From Desulfurococcales archaeon (lineage in GTDB: Archaea > Thermoproteota > Thermoprotei_A > Sulfolobales > Desulfurococcaceae): DNA of 19,116 bases. Position numbers and translations under genes: made by a program. Below are positions 14,246-19,116 of this stretch, piece after piece. The stretch's first letter is position 1; each line of letters begins with the position of its first letter. The stretch spans positions 1 through 19,116 of the forward strand of contig JALSQP010000014.1 in assembly GCA_026985375.1 (NCBI GenBank). The letters are read 5' to 3'. Below the pieces are notes generated by a model. That model was not told the origin of the DNA, made no database searches, and worked only from the letters and a program-made list of their open reading frames with translations.

Positions 14246-14570
14246 TACAATCCCTGGATACCCGGTTATTGTTGAAGCATACATCTTCGAGGATCAGTAA
14301 TCTCTTTTTAATCCTAGGCCCTCCCCTACTATAACCTCTAAGCTCGCCATTCTTACCGACAACTCTGTGGCATGGAATCACTATGGGTTCCATGTTTTTC
14401 TTCATGAATAGCCCAACTAGTCTTGGAGAAATACCGAGAATTTTAGCCAGTGATCCATATGTAGTAGTCTTGCCTTGAGGAACTAGATTAAGCAGAGTAT
14501 ATGTTGCCTCCATGAGATCCTTTATTGTAGCTTTCCTCACGACCCCCTTATCTACCTCCCACACGATCAA
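14214..14570 (-). CDS. ogt: Methylated-DNA--protein-cysteine methyltransferase (O6-alkylguanine)
   Basis: This 118-residue protein is the DNA-binding catalytic domain of the MGMT/Ogt family, without the N-terminal ribonuclease-like domain. It has the helix-turn-helix YGSLAKILGISPRLVG with the DNA-contact arginine (Arg50) and the active-site IPCHRVV, with Cys67 as alkyl acceptor, then GELRGYSRGG. The cysteine is present, so it is not an alkyltransferase-like (ATL) protein. It repairs O6-alkylguanine by suicide transfer. A C-terminal tail of about 20 residues follows the domain. The TTG start at 14570 overlaps the TGA of the DUF364 gene (TTGA) and is preceded by GGGGAG, so translation is coupled. 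It converges with the EcfT-like gene. Confidence 0.92.
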   Translation of the reverse strand: MIVWEVDKGVVRKATIKDLMEATYTLLNLVPQGKTTTYGSLAKILGISPRLVGLFMKKNMEPIVIPCHRVVGKNGELRGYSRGGPRIKKRLLILEDVCFNNNRVSRDCIISLNWLLDP

Positions 14571-15361
14571 TTCTTCTCCCCGACAAACAAGTAGTTGTCA
14601 CAGTATTGGCTGAAATTCCATCTACCGCCGCCCGCCCTGATCACGTTTTTTACAGCTTCAATGTTCCGCGGTATCATCGATGCTACTATGTTGAAGTATT
14701 TCGGAACTATTGTGGACGGGTAAACGGATGCTGTAGGACCTACAAGCACTAGGATTTTATCGTTTCCAGCCTTCTCAATTATATAGTCGATCGTGTCATT
14801 GACTAGCGTCGCACCCGTTATTATGATCGTTTTGGCTTTTCCGATGAGCCTGGGAAGCGAAACATCGGGGAACGCATTATATCTGTTCAACGGATTTCTC
14901 TCAACAACATATATTTCGCTAATTCCCTGCTCAGCGAGTTTCCTCCTTAGAGGACCCATGTTTCCTACTAATAATACTGGCTCTACAACATGTCTTCCTA
15001 TTAATTCTATAATGTCTGCTTCAATAAGCTCTATTTCTCTTTGCTCTATTGTTCTTATTAGGTATGAGCCGAGCGCGTTCATGAGCGCCTGCGCTATTGT
15101 CCTGTCGTATGGATTAGGGCTTATGACAAGTCTTCGTAGCTCATGAATTGTCTTGGGAAGCTTTAGGCTAGGAGAGACGTTCAGGAGATCCTCTATAGGC
15201 GTGATAGATACGCCTAAATACTTCTCATCATCAACCATGATCTCGCAGTACGAGTACCTCAGTCCTATAAGACACTCAGTGATCAGGGGTTCTTCACGTA
15301 GTAGGGAGATCTCTTTCTCGGCTATCTCCTCGACAAGCAAACCATGCACCCCGGCCTGCAA
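14567..15361 (-). CDS. DUF364 (putative heavy-metal chelation) protein
   Basis: This protein of up to 264 residues has an N-terminal DUF4213-like part (ECLIGLRYSYCEIMVDDEKYLGVSIT, then PNPYDRTIAQALMNAL) and a C-terminal Rossmann-like DUF364 domain (VLLVGNMGPLRRKLAEQG, then VVERNPL, then TIIITGATLVNDTIDYIIEKA and ILVLVGPTASVYP). Members are often near metal or cofactor genes; the 'heavy-metal chelation' label is a family name rather than a demonstrated activity. Here it is coupled to ogt. The N-terminus is uncertain: TTG 15361, GTG 15349 and TTG 15340 all fit, and the last has GGGGTG five bases upstream. It is divergent from the HMG-CoA reductase gene, with 42 bases between. Confidence 0.85.
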   Translation of the reverse strand: MQAGVHGLLVEEIAEKEISLLREEPLITECLIGLRYSYCEIMVDDEKYLGVSITPIEDLLNVSPSLKLPKTIHELRRLVISPNPYDRTIAQALMNALGSYLIRTIEQREIELIEADIIELIGRHVVEPVLLVGNMGPLRRKLAEQGISEIYVVERNPLNRYNAFPDVSLPRLIGKAKTIIITGATLVNDTIDYIIEKAGNDKILVLVGPTASVYPSTIVPKYFNIVASMIPRNIEAVKNVIRAGGGRWNFSQYCDNYLFVGEKN

Positions 15362-15403
15362 TTAATAACTTATACCATTCTAAGGATATAATTAGGTGGT
15401 CAC

Positions 15404-16681
15404 ATGGCTAAGTCCTCGAGGATCAAGGGTTTCTATAAGCTAAGTCTTGACGAAAGACTTAAGATAGTTGCAGAGTGGGCAGGCCTCAGTGATGAGGAGG
15501 TAGAGCTCCTCAGGAATCTCGGTAATCTTCCCGAGAAAATAGCTGATAGTATGATCGAAAATGTGATCGGTGGCATGACTATGCCCTTCGCCGTAGCGGT
15601 TAACTTCAGGATCAACGGCAAGGACTACCTTGTCCCAATGGTTATCGAGGAAACAAGTGTTGTAGCCGCAGCGAGTAATGCCGCTAAGATGCTCAGGGAG
15701 GGTGATGGAATAACAGCTAGGGCTGGCCCCCAGGAAATGATCGGGCAGGTCATGCTAGTTAACGTGACTGCCCCCCGGTACAAGGCCATGAAGATAATCG
15801 AGCATAAGGAGGAAATACTAGATCATGCGCGGCAACAAGACTCGACACTACTAAGACTCGGAGGCGGTCCTAGAGACCTTGAGGTACGCGTCCTAGACTC
15901 TAAGATCGGACCAGTCATAGTCGTTCATCTAATCGTTGACGTCTTAGACGCCATGGGCGCTAATGCTGTAAATACCATGGTTGAAAGCATCGCACCATTA
16001 CTCGAGAAGATCACGGGTGGTGAGGCGAGGCTAAGGATCATAAGCAACTATGCTACAAGAAGAATGGTCCGGGCATGGGCGAGAACCAGGCCAGAGAACG
16101 TTGGTGGAGAAGATATAGCGAAGAAGATTGTGGAGGCAAGCATACTGGCGGATATTGATCCGTACAGAGCAGTGACGCACAACAAGGGAATCATGAATGG
16201 AATAATAGCAGTAGCTCTCGCCACAGCACAAGATCATAGAGCAATCGAGGCTGGAGCCCATGCCTACGCCGCTCGTACAGGAGTATACAAACCGCTCAGC
16301 CACTGGGAGCTAGACGATGAAGGATATCTTGTTGGAGACATCGAGCTACCAATGCAAGTAGGTATCGTTGGTGGGGCGACAAAGGTACACCCAATAAGCA
16401 GGATAGCCCTGAAAATACTTGGCGTAAAGACCGCTAAAGAACTAGCAGAGATTATGGCTGCTGTCGGATTAGCACAGAATCTCGCTGCATTACGTGCACT
16501 GGTACATGAGGGAATACAGAAAGGACACATGAGACTACATGCTAGAAACCTAGCAATAATGGCTGGTGCTCAGGGCGAGCTCATAGACAAGATAGCGGAG
16601 AGAATGATTAGTGAGGGGAGAATAAGGTTCGACTATGCAAAGAAGCTCCTCGAAGAATATCTAAAGGGAGAAGCAAAATAA
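15404..16681 (+). CDS. mvaA: Hydroxymethylglutaryl-CoA reductase, class II
   Basis: This 425-residue enzyme interconverts HMG-CoA and mevalonate, the committed step toward archaeal isoprenoid lipids. It follows the class II pattern (as in Pseudomonas mevalonii): ENVIGGMTMPFAVAVNF at the substrate-binding entry, Glu83 in MVIEETSVVAAAS, the nucleotide-binding DAMGANAVNTMVE, Lys261 in THNKGIMNG, Asp277 in ALATAQDHRAIEAG and His375 in GIQKGHMRLHARN near the mobile C-terminal flap. Although the class is often called degradative, several archaea use it for synthesis, which is the likely role here. AGGTGG lies six bases before the ATG. Ten bases after its stop begins a structured RNA candidate. Confidence 0.95.
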   Translation: MAKSSRIKGFYKLSLDERLKIVAEWAGLSDEEVELLRNLGNLPEKIADSMIENVIGGMTMPFAVAVNFRINGKDYLVPMVIEETSVVAAASNAAKMLREGDGITARAGPQEMIGQVMLVNVTAPRYKAMKIIEHKEEILDHARQQDSTLLRLGGGPRDLEVRVLDSKIGPVIVVHLIVDVLDAMGANAVNTMVESIAPLLEKITGGEARLRIISNYATRRMVRAWARTRPENVGGEDIAKKIVEASILADIDPYRAVTHNKGIMNGIIAVALATAQDHRAIEAGAHAYAARTGVYKPLSHWELDDEGYLVGDIELPMQVGIVGGATKVHPISRIALKILGVKTAKELAEIMAAVGLAQNLAALRALVHEGIQKGHMRLHARNLAIMAGAQGELIDKIAERMISEGRIRFDYAKKLLEEYLKGEAK

Positions 16682-16690
16682 GGCTAGAGA

Positions 16691-16780
16691 ACGAAAATAT
16701 AGTATGGCCGCGACGCCCAGGCAAGTCCTGGCGGGATGAAACGGCCAGGGACGTATTCACCGTCATCCATATATTTTCGT
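16691..16780 (+). ncRNA. Candidate structured RNA with 16S rRNA complementarity
   Basis: These 90 bases fold by eye. ACGAAAATA (16691-16699) pairs with TATTTTCGT (16772-16780), and after a TAG bulge TATGG (16703-16707) pairs with CCATA (16767-16771). Inside, GGCCG (16706-16710) can pair with CGGCC (16742-16746), alternatively using the two shared Gs. Above that, CCAGG (16717-16721) pairs with CCTGG (16727-16731). The loop between these stems, CGA opposite GGATGAAA, has the GA-rich asymmetric form of a K-turn. The unpaired CAGGGACGTATTCACCG (16746-16762) is exactly complementary to the conserved archaeal 16S segment around E. coli 1369-1385. No canonical CUGA D box or ACA end is visible. A pyrimidine run (TTCTTTTTCC, 16785-16794) follows. 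Confidence 0.6.
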
Positions 16781-16845
16781 AAAGTTCTTTTTCCAAAAAT
16801 CAGTAAACCTATGCAGAGCCAAGTCCTATGGATTAAGGGAGAAAC

Positions 16846-17571
16846 ATGTTGCTGTCGAGAAACTATGATATAATAATCATTGGTGCCGGGTATACAGGTC
16901 TCGCAGCAGCTGCTTCACTCCTCGAAAACAAATATAATGTACTCGTGATCGAGCCCGAACCAGGGCTTTCACAGTACACTTACTATGCCGGATTAGGTGA
17001 TAAAGCCTACATCGATGATAGTGTAATTGATTTCTTAACCAAGTCCGGAGTAAAGGTTTTCAGCGATAATGATAAGAAGTGGATAAGGCCTCTCGAATAC
17101 ATCGTCAAGCTTTCCTCGAGAATACTCGACCTTGGTGGCGAAATCATTGTTAACACTGATCTAGAGCCTCTGTTCTCACCCAGCGAAACAGGGATAGTGA
17201 TGAAGGGCATTATTATTAGAGAGCCCGACGAGCACATGTTCGGCGATAAAGAAATAATAGGTTCGCGAATAGTCGTCGATGCAACGGCTAACGGTTATTT
17301 AACAAGCTTAGTGCTGGATAGACTTAAGATCAGTGTTGTATCGGAGGGTTTAGGCCCTATTATTCCTGGTTCGCAGGAACTTGTTGAGAGGACCTACTGG
17401 CTAATTCCCGGATTTATTGCTGCCGGTATTTCTGCCGCGATGATTTATGGTTGTAGTCAGCCATGGCCCTATGTCTCGCCATTAATCCTTAGCGGTCTCA
17501 GGGTTTTTGAGCTTGTTAGAACCGGGTATAGCGGATATGTATCTAATCCTCTTCCTCCAAATGTGATCTAG
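16846..17571 (+). CDS. Thi4-like FAD/NAD-binding protein, diverged
   Basis: This 241-residue Rossmann protein begins DIIIIGAGYTGLAAAASLL (GxGxxG at 13-18) and VLVIEPEPG. VVDATANGY (143-151), VERTYWLIPGFIAAGISAAM and a final LILSGLRVFELV match, in order, the VVDATG, 'E.T..V.PGL..AGMAA' and 'LSG..AAE' segments of Thi4/ribulose-bisphosphate-forming R15P isomerase-family proteins. The usual glycine-rich GGG-W segment after the first acidic residue and the RMGP motif are missing (here SQYTYYAG and QPWPYVSP), so thiazole synthesis as in standard Thi4 is doubtful. It is probably a cytoplasmic flavoprotein of unknown substrate. GGGAG precedes the ATG. It is convergent with the GPT gene, five bases apart. 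Confidence 0.75.
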   Translation: MLLSRNYDIIIIGAGYTGLAAAASLLENKYNVLVIEPEPGLSQYTYYAGLGDKAYIDDSVIDFLTKSGVKVFSDNDKKWIRPLEYIVKLSSRILDLGGEIIVNTDLEPLFSPSETGIVMKGIIIREPDEHMFGDKEIIGSRIVVDATANGYLTSLVLDRLKISVVSEGLGPIIPGSQELVERTYWLIPGFIAAGISAAMIYGCSQPWPYVSPLILSGLRVFELVRTGYSGYVSNPLPPNVI

Positions 17572-17576
17572 TATTT

Positions 17577-18602
17577 TTAGATGTATCTTATAAGGATCAT
17601 GGAGAGTATACCGATTATTACTTGCAATGATAGTATAAATACTGTGACATCTTTCTCTCGTGCATACCCCTTTAGCTTAATCAGTGTTTTTATCGCAAAA
17701 TGGGTCAAGCTGTAAACCTTCTCATATGGTGGCAGGATAGTGCCGTCTGCCTGTACTTTGCCAAAATTCTCCTTATAGACTCCGTCCTTGAGTCCACGAA
17801 GGAATAGCGCTAGTTCTATGAAGTAGAGAGTGAAAAGCATGATGCCGAATTTCTCGAAGTTACCCATAATCACAATTGCTGCATAGTATGCTCCCAGACC
17901 GTGAGTGAAGCTATTGCCTGGAAACACTTTCGCCGGGTACCAGTTATAGATCATGAAGCCAAGTATTGCAGCCAGCATTATAGCTGATGCTTCAAGGCTT
18001 GGATGTAAACCCTTGACCCACGAGTAGATGAGCACGAACAACATCAACAATATACCCTGTCCAGCCTCTAATCCGTTATATCCGGCCAACATATTGAACG
18101 CGTTGGATGCGCCAAGTATACCTACGGGAACCAGTACTAGGGGATATAAGAGACCTAGGTTGACCGGACCTATAATGGGAAGTGTTATGATAGAGTATCC
18201 AGCCTTGATCACTACTATGGGAAGAGCAAGAGGAGCCATATAGATGATCTTGCTCCACGGCTTCAATCCTTTCTTCCAGCCAAGAATATCGTCTAGGAAG
18301 CCGAGGAAACTAGACATGAAGAGCATGAGAGCTAGTGCCATGAGCTCTAAATTGTATTCCTTGTACTTGGAAAGGTATATCTGTAGTGCGATGAATACCA
18401 GGAGACCGAAACTAGCGGCGACACCGACCCATATTCCGCCGCTCTCGGGAACCTGTATTTCCTTGGGCTTATTCATATCTTTACCGGTCAAGCCTATCTC
18501 ATGTGCCTTACGGATCCACCAGCGGACCAAATGGAGACTTAGCATGAAGCTAATTATAGACGCTAGGACAACATAGAATACTTCTGTCCATGTAGGCAAC
18601 AA
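17577..18602 (-). CDS. UDP-GlcNAc:dolichyl-phosphate GlcNAc-1-phosphate transferase (GPT family)
   Basis: This 341-residue protein with about ten membrane segments belongs to the GPT/MraY/WecA superfamily, which starts lipid-linked glycan assembly by moving a sugar-1-phosphate to a polyprenyl or dolichyl phosphate. The cytoplasmic-face motifs are in order: KDMNKP..VPESGG (41-56), FLGFLDDILGWKKGLKPWSK (99-118), NAFNMLAGYNGLEAG (167-181) and FPGNSFTHG (227-235). The usual FxGD aspartate of the last motif is Asn230. In an archaeon the likely pathway is N-glycosylation of surface proteins. The start is TTG 18602 (or the adjacent TTG 18599), six bases after the XPF gene stop, with GGGTAG or GGAA as weak ribosome binding sites. 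Confidence 0.88.
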   Translation of the reverse strand: MLPTWTEVFYVVLASIISFMLSLHLVRWWIRKAHEIGLTGKDMNKPKEIQVPESGGIWVGVAASFGLLVFIALQIYLSKYKEYNLELMALALMLFMSSFLGFLDDILGWKKGLKPWSKIIYMAPLALPIVVIKAGYSIITLPIIGPVNLGLLYPLVLVPVGILGASNAFNMLAGYNGLEAGQGILLMLFVLIYSWVKGLHPSLEASAIMLAAILGFMIYNWYPAKVFPGNSFTHGLGAYYAAIVIMGNFEKFGIMLFTLYFIELALFLRGLKDGVYKENFGKVQADGTILPPYEKVYSLTHFAIKTLIKLKGYAREKDVTVFILSLQVIIGILSMILIRYI

Positions 18603-18608
18603 TTCCGG

Positions 18609-19116
18609 CTACCCTTCTCTTTCTTCATCTGCCCATCTAGTATTGAACACGAGATATATCTCCTTAGCTCTTTTTTCACCTATCCCTTCAACCTTCATAA
18701 GTTCCTGGACACTAGCATTAGCTATGTTTCGTAGCGTACCAAATACTCCCAGGAGTTTCCGGGCCAGCTTAGGCCCAACAAGACCCTCAGTAACATATAT
18801 TATCCTCTCCTGGATGGTCATGGGTTTCTTCTCGACACGTAGCCTATAAACTCTCTTCTCGCTAGTCTTCCCTAAGCTTTTAGCCTTCGATACCAGCCAT
18901 CCGATAGTGGCGGGTTTGTTTGGCGTATTCAGTATCTTGATGTCAAAATCTATCATGAGCGTATCAAGTACTCTGAGCACGCTCTGGATCTTCCATCCTC
19001 TATATTTTTCGAGGACGCCAAGCCAGCCCTCGATGATGATCATTGGTATGTAGCCATCCCTCCTAGCCGCTTCAACGAGTAGTTTGGCTTGTTCCCATAT
19101 ACGGTTATCACGAATA
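18609..19116 (-). CDS. xpf: XPF/ERCC4-type nuclease, 5' end outside window
   Basis: The frame is open to the window edge, adding 24 residues (IRDNRIWEQAKLLVEAARRD and on) before the ATG at 19043, so that ATG is internal and the gene is partial. What remains is the second half of the ERCC4 nuclease domain (DNRIWEQ.KLL, MIIIEGW) and a tandem helix-hairpin-helix at the end (GPKLARKLLGVFGTLRNI, MKVEGIGEKRAKEIY). Crenarchaeal XPF is a short form lacking the helicase part. It cuts branched or 3'-flap DNA as a homodimer with PCNA, often through a C-terminal PIP-like tail. The short tail here (TRWADEEREG) shows no obvious PIP box. The GKxxxERKxxxD active site would lie outside the window. Confidence 0.9.
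   Translation of the reverse strand, partial: IRDNRIWEQAKLLVEAARRDGYIPMIIIEGWLGVLEKYRGWKIQSVLRVLDTLMIDFDIKILNTPNKPATIGWLVSKAKSLGKTSEKRVYRLRVEKKPMTIQERIIYVTEGLVGPKLARKLLGVFGTLRNIANASVQELMKVEGIGEKRAKEIYLVFNTRWADEEREG

Noticed and set aside
16691..16780. Standard C/D box or H/ACA guide RNA
   Set aside because: GGATGAA is only a weak C-box match, there is no CUGA D box, no ACA end, and the complementarity is one continuous block, so neither class is assigned.

Overview
The window looks like a piece of a hyperthermophilic crenarchaeal chromosome, probably Desulfurococcales-like. This is inferred from gene content: a short crenarchaeal-type XPF nuclease, a dolichol-phosphate GlcNAc-1-phosphate transferase, a class II HMG-CoA reductase, several toxin-antitoxin pairs, A/T-rich TATA-type promoters, Shine-Dalgarno motifs before many starts (with GTG and TTG common), and a tRNA with encoded CCA. 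I do not assign a genus.

Region 1 (1-3451) is accessory DNA on the 3' side of an intact tRNA-Arg(CCG) gene at 3374-3451, minus strand. Two partial copies of that tRNA's 3' portion lie at 1453-1501 and 1-43, in the same orientation. Behind each copy is a related cassette: a conserved inverted repeat, a UPF0175-type antitoxin and a DUF3368 PIN-like toxin. The inner cassette is intact and the outer one is decayed. A separate complete VapBC pair abuts the truncated outer toxin. Next to the tRNA is a nucleoside phosphorylase gene that reads as one frame except for a TGA at codon 54.

Region 2 (3490-7450, minus strand) holds a bacterial-type methionyl-tRNA synthetase with KIGKS in place of KMSKS. 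It is followed by a three-gene operon: an ArsR-like regulator, a small unknown protein and a B12-binding radical SAM enzyme that resembles the archaeal tetraether-lipid-modifying family. The operon's promoter carries an 18-bp dyad and two tandem copies of the same half-site on either side of the TATA box.

Region 3 (7502-11649) holds an FlK-like hotdog thioesterase, a polytopic membrane protein with a DUF835-like tail, an M55 D-aminopeptidase, a stand-alone THUMP protein and a DUF47/PhoU-like protein. Region 4 (11784-14245) is an ECF-type transporter: a membrane substrate-binding candidate, a fused double ATPase with several degenerate catalytic positions, and a T-component-like membrane protein, with overlapping genes.

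Region 5 (14214-19116) holds a DUF364-ogt pair, the mevalonate-pathway HMG-CoA reductase, a 90-nt structured RNA candidate just after it, a diverged Thi4-like flavoprotein, the N-glycosylation GPT enzyme, and an XPF nuclease gene that runs off the window. The RNA candidate contains 17 nt complementary to the conserved archaeal 16S rRNA 'GGTGAATACGTCCCTG' region, and I consider it the best candidate for something undescribed. The in-frame TGA, the tRNA-remnant array and the four-half-site operator are the next most interesting signals.
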